DNA of 64,000 bases from Conchocele bisecta (GCA_029237695.1 CM055265.1:85781447-85845446), one strand, 5' to 3'; positions 45,135 through 57,446 are shown, counted from the stretch's first letter. Translations and numbers: made by a program. The notes: generated by a model from the sequence alone, not told the origin.

Positions 45135-46615
45135 ATTCGTGTGACTACAGTTGTACGAATGTTCGTGAAACGGGCACATTGTCTGCTGGCTAAATCATGT
45201 AACAACATTTATTATATGCGTACTTTTGCTGCCCATTTAAAATCAATGCAACGCAAGCCGTCAATATGTATAGGTTATTTGATTTGTATGTGGATATATG
45301 CAAGTGTTCGGCAGCGTGCGATATTGCGCGACTTTGAGTGGCATATATCCACATACATCATTAGCAATGTATATGCGCTTCGACTATACAAAATGTAATT
45401 TGCGATGTGAAGTGAAGTTCTGGCACTGACTAATATGAACTTACGAGACGTCAATATGGAAATATATTGACGTCTTGCGTTGCATTGTGTTTCAATGGGA
45501 AACGAAAGTACGTATATAATAAAATGACCATATGACCTTTGAATCCAGTGTATACGGAACATAGCAAATTGAACACATCCACTGTCCTGGAAAATTGTAT
45601 TGTCATTTTCAATTCTGCGCTTACATGTGCATCGTCTTACTTGTACGAATGTTAGTGAAACGGGCACCTTGTCTGCTGGCTAAATCATGTAACAACTTTT
45701 ATTATATACGTACTTTTGTTTCCCATTGAAACACAATATTTTTCATTATTATATACGTACTTTCGTTTCCCATTGAAACACAATGCAACGCAAGACGTCA
45801 ATATATTTCCATATTGACGTCTCGTGAGTTCATATTGGTCAAAGCCAGAACTACGCTTCACATCGCAAAATAGTTCCTTCTAAATCACTACTAAATTGTA
45901 TATTTTGATTATATTTTGTATATATTTTGCGGCGCATATAAATTGCGAGTGATTTACGTATATAATAAAAAGGTTATTTGACTTGTATGTGGATATATGC
46001 CACTCGTTCCGCCGTGCAACGATATTGCGCTCCTACAGTCGCGCAATAACGCACGCTGCGGACCTCGTGCATATATCCACATACAAATCAAATAACCTAT
46101 AAATATTGACGTCTCGTGAGTTCATATTGGCCAATGCCGGAACTACATGTACATTTCACCTCGCAAAATAGTTCCTTCTAAATCATCACTAATTTGTTTA
46201 TTTTATTTATAGTTTGTATACTTTCTTAGGCGCATATAAGTAGCGAGTGATTTACGTATATAATTAAGAGGATATTTGCTTTGTATGTGGGTATATGCCA
46301 CTCGTTCCACCGTTTGACGATGTCGCACAATATCGCACACTGAGGAACTCGTGCATATATTCAATTATAATTCTCCCCACTTTCTAAGCCAATCGCTGGT
46401 CAGCATTATGCTCCGCTTTTTTTTCCACATATTGCAACGTTTAATTTAACCCAAATAAGTTATATATTAACATATTTAATGAGTAACTGTTCAATACTCG
46501 GATGGGACAATGCATTGTACATTTGGCTAAACTATACGTATGTTAGTGTTAACATATTGTATTTTAAATACAATATGTGAACAATAACTTATACATACAA
46601 ATCAAATAACCTATA
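45135..46615. mobile_element. Cluster of family I palindromes
   Basis: At least four partly inverted copies with ATGTGGATATATGC, TATTGACGTCT, TTATATACGTACTTTCGTTT and AAAATAGTTCCTTCTAAATC. Two AATGTT(C/A)GTGAAACGGGCAC tips like family B also occur (45157, 45648). Confidence 0.8.
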
Positions 46616-46689
46616 CCTGTTGACTATTATCATCGCGAATGTGCATACTGACCTGTGTCTATTCAGGTCTTATTTTAGGCAAGCCAGGT

Positions 46690-46920
46690 ACTTTTCTACC
46701 TAATAGGATGTACGCAATTTTTATGAAAACTATTTACAGAAACTGTGATATTTGTGTCGAAAGTTACCGACATTTTCAGAGCAAATGCGGAATAGAATTC
46801 CGCATTTGCTCTGAAAATGTCGGTAACTTTGCTGTGAGAATATCGTCAACTGTCGATGTCATTTACGAAAAAGTTATCACATCTCTTGTAAACATTTGTT
46901 CATAATTCCAGCACAAAAAT
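46690..46920. repeat. Palindrome related to family O
   Basis: ACATTTTCAGAGCAAATGCG / CGCATTTGCTCTGAAAATGT around GAATAGAATTC. Confidence 0.8.
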
Positions 46921-47092
46921 ATTTACTCAATTCCCTAACATTTGATTGGCCCGTAGCAAGTCTCTGTCCAAAATTTATATCCCAGTAAACTCCCACGCCG
47001 AATTACTTTCCGTAACCGTGAGGCGGTTAAAATAATTCTTAAGAAAACGGAAAATAAACAAATTTTCTTGATGAATTTCAAATGCTGGAATC

Positions 47093-47252
47093 ATAAGGAA
47101 TGAATGGACCTTTTGTTGAATTTATCGGGGATATAAACTTGGAAAAGTCGCGGGAATACTGGACGAGGCCTTTCGGCCTTCGTCCAGTATTCCCGCGACT
47201 TTTCCAAGTTTATACCCCGATAAATTCCACAAAAAGGCCATTCATTCCTATA
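47093..47252. repeat. Near-perfect long palindrome
   Basis: About 75-bp arms: GGAATGAATGG(A/C)C...TCGCGGGAATACTGGACGA / TCGTCCAGTATTCCCGCGA with the loop GGCCTTTCGGCC. Confidence 0.92.
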
Positions 47253-47873
47253 ATGAAAAAATGGCATATCTTAATAGACGCAATAGAAACAGTATCAATT
47301 GGCGTATCTCATTTGCTCGATGACCCACCAATGGCTCAAAACACATTCACCACAATTATAGCTAGTAGCGAAAATGTAAGGCACCACTAATCGACAATGT
47401 AAACAAATAAAAATACCCATCCTTATTCCCGGACCTAGTCAATTATTTTTGTCATGGAATCGAATACAAGAGTACTATTGTACTATTGAAAACAAAAGTC
47501 ACTAAATCAGAGGTCAACATTAAATTTGGCCCGGTACTATAAACCGGTGTCTTCAATACATTAAGCTGTACAGTTCGTTCATGTGAAAACGAAAGAAAAT
47601 AGCGGAAATTGTTAATAAATAACGAGCTGGTGGCAGTTTTCATTATCTCTATTGAATATGCAGTTCGGTGACCACGAATGTATCAGGAATATGTCGACCG
47701 GACTATGATATATTGGTATCCTATCACTGTGCCTGTCACACTAAGATACATGCCATCGGACAGTGTATGGGATTTTCTGCCTAATTGTAAATTGGAATTT
47801 TCCGAAAATGGTTTCGAATATCTCCGGCGTCGAAACATGACGAACAGTTCATATCCGCATCAAAAGTACGAGG
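47253..47873. other. No feature recognised
   Basis: Short open frames only. Confidence 0.45.
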
Positions 47874-48106
47874 GGTCCGTTTCACTAAACTTCGTACGAC
47901 TACAATGTTCGTAAGTGCAGTCTGTAAATTTCACATTAACAGTGTTTCCTTGTAAACAATTAGTGGATTTACATGTATTGAGCATAGGCTGCGTATGCAG
48001 CCTATGCTCAACAAATATAAATCCATCAATTGGCATTTCCAGACAATCATACATTTGCACTTACGAACATTTTAGTCGTACGAAGTTTAGTGAAACGGGC
48101 CCCTGG
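47874..48106. mobile_element. Family B palindromic element
   Basis: GGGTCCGTTTCACTAAACTT to GTTTAGTGAAACGGGCCCC. Confidence 0.9.
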
Positions 48107-48189
48107 AACGTGTCACGGACTGACTTTGGAGCTATGTAGATCATGGTCGGACAGCGCAGATCATAGCACAACTATTGGCCAACTATGAA

Positions 48190-48415
48190 CAAAATGTCCC
48201 CATGTCAAATCCCCATAGAGTGCAAGATGTCTATGGGGATTTAACATGGGGAAATTGTTTTTTCGCAATAAAATAAATATTTGACCAAATTTCACGAAAT
48301 AAAGATAATGCCCATTCTTAAATTTTCCTTTAATTTAATAGTATCGAAATAATTATTGTTTTTGAATTGTTTATATAGCCGTAACATTTGGGCAGGTTTC
48401 GTGAAACAGACAGTA
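48190..48415. mobile_element. Family L half copy
   Basis: CCCCATGTCAAATCCCCATA, short loop, GTCTATGGGGATTTAACATG, then one arm out to TTTCGTGAAACAGACAGTA. Confidence 0.85.
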
Positions 48416-48689
48416 ACCTTATGTGGATAAAATGTCAAAATGGCGAAAATGTGTAAAATTCAACAATGGAGGTAACTCTGGATAACTTTGAACATTGGTA
48501 ATATATCCGTATTATTCTTTGAATATTTGAAACTTTCTACAAGGGTACATACACAGTAAAATTAGTGAATATGTATTCATTAAATTACACAAATTACGTC
48601 TATTTTAATTAATTCCCCGTGTTTTGGGGCCACCCTGTATAAGAGCAGTGCACTAGTATTGCACGGTTTCAGTCCGCTGACAGTGTTAC

Positions 48690-48800
48690 ACTTGAAAGGT
48701 ACGAATATGTCCGCACGAACCAATATATCCGCGGACATATTCGGGAGGGTCTAAGGTACGAATATGTCCGCAGGAAACGAGTATGGCCGCAGTGATTTTG
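48690..48800. repeat. Short direct and inverted repeat
   Basis: AAGGTACGAATATGTCCGCA occurs twice, with CCGCGGACATATTCGGGAGG between. Confidence 0.8.
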
Positions 48801-48884
48801 GGGGTCGTCTCAAGGTGTTCTGTGAATTTGTATTATACATGAATTTGTATTATCACATCGTATGTAGCGGTTAAAGCAGGGCCG

Positions 48885-49125
48885 TTGGAACAGGTCCGAC
48901 AGGCCCGGTGACTGCCGGATCAATAATTTTAACATATTTGTAATTCATGTATAAAAAAACGGAATGTAAATATTTTTCTCATTTCTCATCAAAAGTGTAT
49001 GTTGTTACCACTCAGATGAACCGTCTCGGCGAGACGGTTCAACTGAGTGGTAACAACATACACTTTGGGTGGATACCGGGGGCACCCGGTAGATTCGCCG
49101 GACCAATCTTATGATGCTTCCGGCG
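48885..49125. mobile_element. Family W element with central hairpin
   Basis: Hairpin GTATGTTGTTACCACTCAGA...CGTCTCGGCGAGACG and complement at 48996-49060; the flanks (GGAACAGGTCCGACAGGCCC, GATTCGCCGGACCAATCTTA) recur inverted at 62.1-62.4 kb. Confidence 0.8.
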
Positions 49126-49237
49126 ACCCCTGTAGAGACGTAGAAATTTGACTAAGTGTGTGGTAGTGTATTGGCATGTGTCCTTCACACTGCTGACTCG
49201 AATCAAGGACATATATTACAATGTTTTTAGTGCAAAA

Positions 49238-49312
49238 TGACGGACGGACGGATGGACGGACGGGCGTACAAACGGACGTAGGGGGGGGGGGGGGCGTACG
49301 GACGGACGGAAC
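49238..49312. repeat. (GGAC)n microsatellite with poly-G
   Basis: ACGGACGGACGGATGGACGG followed by a 14-G run and more GGAC units. Confidence 0.9.
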
Positions 49313-49319
49313 ATCAAAA

Positions 49320-50040
49320 GCTGATCGAAGACCGATCAATCTCGGGTAAAAGTGTACGCAAATTAAATACTGGGTCAACATGGCACGTCAAGTTTCGTAA
49401 ACATTTAGACACAGAATTGTGTTTGCTTAACCAAACTTGGAGGATGTTGCATTCTATTTGACTTGGATATAAGTAAATACACAGAATATGTGTAGCTAAT
49501 GATTTCCGCTAACTGAACAAGTCTTTTCTGTAAATAATACAAAACAAAAACGTTGTACCACCAGTACACTACCGAAGTGGTCACATACTATTTGAAGAAA
49601 TCAGTGGAATAAGGGGGCTATCTCTCCTTATTCCCTTTATTCTTAAGGGAAGTAATCATTGTAATGTATACATAATTTCCACGTCAAAGACATTTGGTCT
49701 ACATATAATTACATATAATCATGGTCAATTAATAATTATTTTATCTAAAATATCTCACGTTTTGAACTCAAGATGATTTCTGATTCGCCATGGAATAATG
49801 GGGCCATATTCATCTGACATTTTTCAAGATCAAAACGGATCTCCGCAGTGAGATCAGACTGTATAATATGTATACCGTAGATAACGGATCAGTGTTGGTG
49901 TTTACTCTATAAGTATTACAAGTATACTAATATTCTGTATATGTGTGCTGTGCAAAGGCTAAACTAGTCCGTTTTCGTTGAGATTCTGAATCTCATATAC
50001 CCCTTCAGACATACCATCATTATCTCTAATATTTCTGTGA
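49320..50040. other. No feature recognised
   Basis: AT-rich. Confidence 0.5.
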
Positions 50041-50250
50041 CTGGACGAAGATGTTGCTTTTGACATTTGTGACCAGTGTATACCCTGATCAGACCGCGCA
50101 GTCTGATCAGGGTCTGCACTGGTCGCCATTACGTCAATGAAACACCAGTAATGCTGCGAACAAACAGTATAGTTTAGTCCCAGGTGTCTGGCAGAGTATG
50201 GCCTATATTGGCCTGGTATGCGATATGTCACCATTCTTCAGTCACATAGA
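50041..50250. mobile_element. Family C remnant
   Basis: CCAGTGTATACCCTGATCAG, ACCGCGCAGTCTGATCAGGG and GCCATTACGTCAATGAAACA. Confidence 0.7.
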
Positions 50251-50419
50251 CTGTTCAGAATGCAAGTTTCCATTAATGAGGACGTAAGCTATATAATATG
50301 ATATGTCATAGATATAGCTTTGTGTTTATGTCATAGCCGGTGGCTGATAATGGGGTCATTATATCATTTACCACATCCATTCTCCAACATTCAATGTTCC
50401 CGATAACCATGTAAATTCA

Positions 50420-50860
50420 TTTATCCCGTCAACACAGTGCGTATGTGCCGTGAAACACGGTGCCGTGAAACATTTTTGATATCCAGTCAATACAATTTTT
50501 GCATTTTACAGCCATTTGTAGGTGTTGACGGGATAAATAGAATAGTAGGTTAGTGCCGTGAATGGGAAAACATATCTGGCGCGGCACGGAAACGGGATGT
50601 GCTCGGCAGAGCCTCGCCCATCCCGTTTCCTGAGCCTTGCCAGATATTTTTTCCCATTCACGGCACTAACCCACTATTCTCTATCTATTTTCCTTATTTC
50701 TGAACCAAAGTATATGTTGTTACCACTCATTTGAACCGTATTGGCGAGACGGTTCAAATGAGTGGTCACAACATATACTTCTGATGAGAAATAAAGAAAT
50801 TCTTGAGCCTTGCCGGATATTTTTTCCCATTCACGGCACTAACCTATTATTCTCTATGTA
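50420..50860. mobile_element. Family E element interrupted by the family W hairpin
   Basis: TTATCCCGTCAACACAGTGC to CACGGCACTAACC(C/T)A(C/T)TATTC, with CGGAAACGGGATGTGCTCGG hairpin; a GTTACCACTCATTTGAACCG hairpin lies at 50709-50782. Confidence 0.85.
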
Positions 50861-50905
50861 TGATCTACTCTCTGATCCACGGTTTGAATGTAAGTACATT
50901 TTTCA

Positions 50906-51409
50906 TTAAAGGTACATGCCCACTCAGTAGGCACAACATGTTCTTTATAGGAATTAAGTAAGTGTATAATTATGTCACTATTCCACCAGTTCTAAATACT
51001 ACGAGTGCACGATATACATATATAATCATTTAGTAAAATGTATTTTACTGATAGTGACTCCCGGTGTTATTAGGCTATTTTCATATGCAAATGAGGCATG
51101 GTATTTTTTTATTATTTATACTAATTAAATGCGTCACCTGAACATTTTTTTTTATTTTCGACAGATTATAAAGTATGATCATTGCACATCAAAATATAAA
51201 TACAGAGAATAAATAGTAATTTCCGTTACATTTTAAGGAAACACGGTTATCGCCCCTGATATCAGTGTGGAAATTTACATCGGATATAAATGTATAATAA
51301 TGTCAATAAGTACGTGGGATAATGGTGAATGAAAATGATGATGTATCAGATGATGTCTCCGATATAAAAAACAGTTTGTGCCTACTACTGAGTGGACATG
51401 CACTTTTAA
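50906..51409. mobile_element. Family A MITE
   Basis: TTAA plus AGGTACATGCCCACTCAG at 50906; right end GAGTGGACATGCACTT and TTAA at 51406-51409. Confidence 0.9.
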
Positions 51410-51549
51410 TAATAAATAAGTACCCTCTCCAAAACAATGTGCATATTATTGAGGAAACTAATGTAATTATTGATTGTATTGTAAAAGAGTATCCAATGGG
51501 AATTAAGACGGGAGAACAGAGCGTGCTGGAGGGTGGAATAAAATTAAAA

Positions 51550-51925
51550 TACAGTGCAACCTCTCTACAACAGCCACCCATGGGAAGGGGCAAAATTGGC
51601 TGTTATAGAGAGGTGGCTGTTGTAGGGAGGTTAATGCTGAATGCAATTTTATCGTCTGATGTTTATTTATTTTCTTCAATAATTCTCAATAAAAACATGT
51701 TTTGACAGCATTTTAGAATCATTTCCAATGGAAATGATTCTAAAATGCTGTCAAAACATGTTTTTATTGAGAAAGAAGGCAAAATCAACATCAAACGACA
51801 ATGTTCATGCTCAGCCGTGTAAGGGTTAGATATAGATGAAATCATCCATTTGGGATATAAAATAGCGGCTGTTACAGAGAGGTGGCTGTTGTAGAGAGGT
51901 GGCCGTTCGGGGAGGTTCGACTGTA
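51550..51925. mobile_element. Pogo-like MITE (second type)
   Basis: TACAGTGCAACCTCTCTACA to GGGAGGTTCGACTGTACAG ends, with a hairpin at 51688-51776 (TTTTGACAGCATTTTAGAAT and complement around TCCAATGGAA). Confidence 0.85.
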
Positions 51926-52106
51926 CAGTGAAAAAATGTTTTCAAAACCTGGATAGATAGCTTGAAAACGAAAATAAAAAAGGTGAATTTTGAAAATCTG
52001 TAAACAAATTAAAAACTAAAGTAAAACAACCCACAAATACATATATGTTGGTTGTAAAGGAGACTATACATTATATGTCGCTCGCGTGCATGTATTTATC
52101 TAGCTG

Positions 52107-52350
52107 ATAATACTTTGAGTAATGATTTACTTTCCCCGAAATGCATTATTTCATATAGAACTAACGACTGCATATGTTTGATGATTAAAAGTATGCAGAA
52201 TTAGTATACTGAATGTATTACATTATCACAGCCAAGATAGCTGTGATAATGTAATGAATTCAGGAATTAAAATTAATAAATTTATCCTTAAATTGAAAAT
52301 GTCTCCCTCAAAGTGTACTTAGCAACATAAGTACGTTGCAATGTTGGTGA
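52107..52350. mobile_element. Family K palindromic MITE
   Basis: TTACTTTCCCCGAAATGCAT, CATTATCACAGCC centre and TCCCTCAAAGTGTACTTAGC. Confidence 0.85.
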
Positions 52351-52694
52351 AATCGGCTACGGGTCTACGACGTCATAAATTCGTTTTCATCTGCCGGCGA
52401 TCAATTTAATTTTCGAAAGTATCTTGTTGAGCCTTATCGTCATTCTTTATGCATAATAGTGCAGTGTAGAATGACTCTCTATGGAGCTAACGAAGACGTA
52501 CAATCAAATTCATTGTCGGTTTATTGCCGAGCAAACAATTTAACATGCACCATCAATGCCTTAATATGGGATGCGCCACGGAAAAATGGGCTTATTGTGT
52601 GCTTGTTTTAAAAAGTGCATACCCGGATCAGCCAGTCGTCTACTGCTAACAAATAACGATCAGCATAATAGTTAGCCAAAATCTCTAAGGAACG

Positions 52695-52930
52695 AATCTA
52701 GCTAGGTATACTTTGAGGGAGTAATTTTCGAGTTGTGCATACATTAATCAATAAATAATTTTATTTGATAAAATAAGTTTTGAATTAAAACAATGGATGT
52801 GATAGGGTAATAAATTCACTATGTGAATAATAACACGACACGAATAAACAAGCGTTTGCCTTATACGAAGTAATACATTTCATTACAAATACATAATCAC
52901 TCCCTCAAAGTACACTTCGTTAGATTATTG
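52695..52930. mobile_element. Diverged family K-like element
   Basis: TAGGTATACTTTGAGGGAGT and ACTCCCTCAAAGTACACTTC ends; the inside differs from the other copies. Confidence 0.65.
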
Positions 52931-52944
52931 CATTTAGCGAGTTT

Positions 52945-53092
52945 TGTGAATGCAGGATCTGATGTATTCTTTAAATACTTCTTGAATGTTTTACTAACTC
53001 AATAGCGAACAGTGCAGCCCCTGATCAGACTGCGCGGATGCGCAGGCTGATCTGGGGCTACACTGATCGCACATTCATAGCAGGTCACACAT
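52945..53092. mobile_element. Family C remnant
   Basis: CAGCCCCTGATCAGACTGCG / CGCAGGCTGATCTGGGGCTA hairpin. Confidence 0.7.
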
Positions 53093-53275
53093 GCAACGCC
53101 GCACAATCAGAACAGCATACATTTACAGACACATAAACGTAACTCATGCCGCCGGAAGTTTTTAATCAAGTGCGTTCACGCCGTTTCTAATCAAGTCTAA
53201 TTAATTGGCGATGCGAGCGGAGTAAAGAAAAAATGAACAAACCCTGAACCAATATACGGTGGCTAATGTACGTCT

Positions 53276-53472
53276 GTGCTCGTCTCACTAAACTTCACAC
53301 GAATAAGCAGTTCGTAAGTGTAAACTCAACCTTTATTATACTATCACATTTGCATTGACCGATGGTGTTGGGAAACATTTCGTGTATGTAAATAAGTTTA
53401 AGTGGAAAGCGAATGCTTAAAAATCTCGTACGAACTATTTTATCGCACGGAGTTTAGTAACACTGACACCTG
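53276..53472. mobile_element. Diverged family B relative
   Basis: CGTCTCACTAAACTTCACAC and GGAGTTTAGTAACACTGAC tips with GTTCGTAAGTGTAAA. Confidence 0.55.
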
Positions 53473-53624
53473 CTTGTTAGGTCAGATTGGATCTACACTT
53501 TCCTAAATAGTTTTCAGCAAATCCTGCAGTAATTTTGATAGACAGATATGTTACTAATAGACAATTTACATCAGCACTTGATATATAAACAGCAATAGAG
53601 TATTGGAATGAACGATGACTATTA

Positions 53625-54046
53625 TGGTGTAAGAACGGGGTCAAAACTAAAATTACAGGTGCACCTTTCAAATTGTACAGGTGCACCTGTAAAATATGCA
53701 GGTGGACCTATAAATATGCAGGTGCACCTGTAAAATGTAGGTGCGCCTACATCTTAATACATGGGTCGAAAAGTGCCCGTATAGGTGCCCCTGCATATTT
53801 GTAGGCCCACCTGTATATTTTGCAGGTGCACCTGTACAATATACAGGTGGGCCTACAAATATGCAGGTGCACCTACATCTTGATACATGGGTCTAAAGTC
53901 CACCTATATTTATAGGTGCACCTGTATAATACACAGGTGCACCTGTAAAATTACAGGTGCACCTGTATATTTTACAGGTGCACCTGTAAATTTGTTTACG
54001 TGCACCTGTACTTTTAGTTTTGACCCCGTTCGTACACCATAGATTA
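53625..54046. mobile_element. Foldback with CAGGTGCACCTG minisatellite core
   Basis: Inverted ends TATGGTGTAAGAACGGGGTC and GACCCCGTTCGTACACCATA, with AAAACTAAAA inside each. The core is about 18 units of CAGGTGCACCTGTA(A/T)A(A/T)T type; the 12-mer is a perfect palindrome and holds two E-boxes. Confidence 0.92.
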
Positions 54047-54114
54047 TGCTGTAAAGTTCGTATCCTTGGTGTTGATGCAGTAAATCTTAGCTACCCCATG
54101 TGATTGCATATATA

Positions 54115-54420
54115 GAGAATAGTAGGTTAGTGCCGTGAATGGTAAAACATATCTGGCAAGGCTTAGGAAACGGGATGGGTGAGGCTCTGCCGAGCACATC
54201 CCGTTTCCGTGCCGCGCCAGATATTTTTCCCATTCATGGCACTAACCTACTATTCTATTTATCCCGTTAACATCTACAAATGGCTTTAAAATACAAAAAA
54301 AGTAACCCCAGTCACCGCATATATTCATACGTGGTGATTAGGTCGTATTGACAGGATATCAAAAATGTTTCACGGTACCGTGTTTCACGGCACATACGCA
54401 CTGTGTTGACGGGATAAACT
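54115..54420. mobile_element. Family E element, complete
   Basis: GAATAGTAGGTTAGTGCCGT to GCACTGTGTTGACGGGATAA; inner hairpin AAACGGGATGGGTGAGGC / GCACATCCCGTTTCC. Confidence 0.9.
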
Positions 54421-54490
54421 AGTATCTACTGTTGACGCTGTCCTCATATGTGGCTGTGACTGGAGCTTATAGGTTTTGCGACCAGTGGAT

Positions 54491-55575
54491 TATCAGAGCA
54501 AATGTGTATACCAATATTGTAATTAGGTATACACTGATTGCATTACCTTAGGTATGCAATTAGATAATTGTTTCAATGACATTAGTCCAAGATGACCGCC
54601 AACTATGTTGATATACCTTGTAATCAATGTGTGTAGTAAATGGTTTATATCATTACAATCGGATACCACATCGTACGTTGGATATTTTTCCGATTATTTT
54701 GTAAAGCCTTCTTGTCTCGCCATTCCATATCAACATTCATGCTAGTAACACTCTGACACGAATTCGAAACGGCTGTCAAATTATGTAATTATAGCTTCAA
54801 TAGTGAAATAGTGGGGTTGTTAGCAAGGAGGTGTATTGCGGAACTTTCATATCGGTGGCTCCAAACGCTCAACATGTTTAACTGTTCAACACCACAGGAC
54901 ACTGTTCACCTGTGTAGCGCCAGTAACAGCTCCATTGCCTGTATAATACAATTGAACATGTTCCAATGGATGATACATCTGTATATTTCTGTTACAATTG
55001 GTGACAACAACTTCATCCTTCTTATTACAGTTGCTGGCTATAATTATTGCTTGCAACATAACATGCATAACCACTCAGGATGCCCACTGATATAATTACA
55101 CTAGTGTGTGTTTTGGCACATTGACATGTAGTCGACGTGGCCAACATATACATAGAATGTGCCATATACATGTATTTTCATTCTCTGAAAGTTACATAAT
55201 TTCCACAAAACGGCTGTAAGCACATGGTGATTGGTGTACAATCTTTTAATATCACTTATTATTTGGTAAAATTAAATTAATTAATAGATATTCAGATTAT
55301 TAGCGATGATTTAAAGCAAACTGTATGTGTATGATGAGTTACTGTATGTACATCCATGTTCGTTCTGTAATGTTTCTATGACAAACAATAGCAATAGTTT
55401 GTGTTTTGTCGAATTAAAGTGTATTGTTACAGCAGGGCTCCAGATAAGGAATTAGTAATTGAGTATTGTCACTACATAATTTGTGAAACAATTGGGTATT
55501 TCAAAATTTCAATTGGGTAAAATAAAATCACACTACTGTTTACACATCAACATATAGCAATTATTGAACAGCTTG
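54491..55575. other. No feature recognised
   Basis: A 94-codon frame at 54811 lacks motifs and overlaps a weak inverted pair (AACATGTTTAAC / TTGAACATGTT). Confidence 0.45.
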
Positions 55576-55577
55576 CT

Positions 55578-55662
55578 TCTAAATGAAAACATGTCTTGGC
55601 ATTTCATTATAATTGTCTCCTTGGAGACAATTGTAATGAAATACCAAGACGTGTTTTCATGG
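55578..55662. repeat. Hairpin
   Basis: AAAACATGTCTTGGCATTTC...ATTGTCTCC and complement, arms of about 38 bp. Confidence 0.9.
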
Positions 55663-55837
55663 AAAATAAAAAAAATGTGCTATATTTGTGGTCTGTTTAT
55701 TTTTTTCTGCAGCATGATAAATGTACCACGAAAATTGTAATTGCTTTTTGATACTCGCTACTTCTGATTTCAATTGGGTTTTTGGAAATTTTAATTGGGT
55801 ATTTAAGCAAATACGCAGCTTATCTGGAGCTCTTATA

Positions 55838-56060
55838 CAGTGGAACCTCTCTAAACCTGACGCCAAGACACAGCTGTGATCTTATTGTTGATGTGATGAG
55901 TTTCATTGTCATTTATCGCAGATAATACTGTCTGTTCGTGATCGCATATCACACAACTAAGACTGATAATGATCATATGCCTGATTTACAGTGAAACCTC
56001 TCTAAACCGGACACCCTGGGACCTCACAGGGTGTCCGGTTTAGAGAGGTTTCACTGTACC
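55838..56060 (+). mobile_element. Family J with terminal hairpin
   Basis: ACAGTGGAACCTCTCTAAAC single end and a hairpin at 55989-56059; closely parallels the 0.5-0.7 kb copy. Confidence 0.85.
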
Positions 56061-56732
56061 ATTTTCATTTTTTAAACATACGACAGAATTCAGCGCCTGA
56101 CATACATGTCCAGTTGATATAATTGTTTAAAAGCCATTAGACAGTGAATACATATGACATGTACAACTGTTAAGATATGACGTCATAGTTGTACGTACAT
56201 ACTGAACAAAGACACCAAATTTAATCACAAATACAATAATTCCGAGAAAGAAATGGAGGGAATATATACTGAGCAAAACAAAAGGAAACGCTCCTCTCTG
56301 TTTATGCGAAGATAATACAATTTTTTGCACAAATGAAATAATATAATTGATGGATCCATATCAATTAAGCAAAGTTTGTTATCGAGTAACCATGGTAACA
56401 TGTACTTGTTCACAAGTGTATTATTACTTATTATAGTCTGTACATTTCACATTTATACTTTTTTGGTGAACAGTTATTGGATTTACATTTATTGAGCATA
56501 GAAATTTACAGACGATCCTAAATTTGCATTTACAAACATTTTAGTCGTACGAAGTTTAGTGAAACGGGTATGGTATCGGTAAAATAGTAATCTGCATTTA
56601 TATGGCCTTAATACCGAGTGTGACCACCAGTTGCACGGCTGCAATTTGAAGCCGCATCGACGTAACGTAACACATGATTAGTGCCATTCTCCATGCAACG
56701 CTCGAGTCAGATATTGGCTCTCGTTTTACGAC

Positions 56733-57420
56733 CTAACTCATCCCAAATGTGTTCAATTGGGTTGAGATTGGGGAAAACCGCAGGCTATCGCAGGAGACAG
56801 AGACTATGTCTGCAGCCTGGCTACATGACTGCAGTGTGACGCTAGGTCCATGACGATCAAGGAATGGCAAAACATGTGGAGTTAATACGAGATCAATATA
56901 ACGCTTGGCACTGAGACGGCGCTCCAAAACTACCAGATCTGTCTTGCGATTCCCCATGATCACACACCAAACCACAACACTACATCCCTCAAACCTCTCG
57001 CTCTCCACAACACACCAATCTGCGAATCTTCCGTTCTTACACAGATAAGATAATTTTCCATCTGCATGGATAACAGTTAATCGCGATTCGTCTGTAAACA
57101 AAAGTTCGTTCCAATCTTCCCTCCGCCAATTATAATGACGTCGAGACCACAAAGTCTGGCTGCGCGGTGACATCATTATTTGACCGGTGTATGTGCGCCG
57201 TACGTTTATTGGCGTGGTAATACGAACCAGTTCATCTTTATCTGGGGACGATATCACAATAGACGCGGCATCCATGGTGATGCAGTGAAGAGCGGGTCGT
57301 GTGTCCACGTCTCATGGTTTGCTCATTTCGAATAGTCTGCCCCGAGACGCCGTGCCGTGCCGTGACGGTGGTTGGCAATCTACGTTGACGTAGGTGTATT
57401 AACGTGATATACCGGAGATA
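56733..57420 (-). pseudogene. Degraded Tc1-type (DD34E) transposase
   Basis: Several frames on the minus strand together trace a Tc1/mariner transposase. A helix-turn-helix-like part lies near 57330-57420 (LPTTVTARHGVSGQTIRN), followed after a frame change by RRHYNWRREDWNELLFTDES (first catalytic Asp in FTDES). Then come RFEGCSVVVWCVIMG and RYIDLVLTPHVLPFLDRHGP. The expected second catalytic Asp segment (LQQDNA) is replaced by unrelated residues. The catalytic Glu region survives in another frame as NPIEHIWDELGRKTRANI before a stop near 56690. At least two frame changes and a lost Asp mean it cannot be active. Tc1 transposases are about 340 residues and cut and paste the element between TIRs; this is a dead copy with two family B elements inserted in its flanks. 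Confidence 0.88.
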
Positions 57421-57446
57421 AAAAAATATTTTAGCATTGACACCTG

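Noticed and set aside
54811..55095. 94-codon plus-strand frame
   Set aside because: Open on both strands because of a weak inverted repeat; no start context, splice site or family signal.
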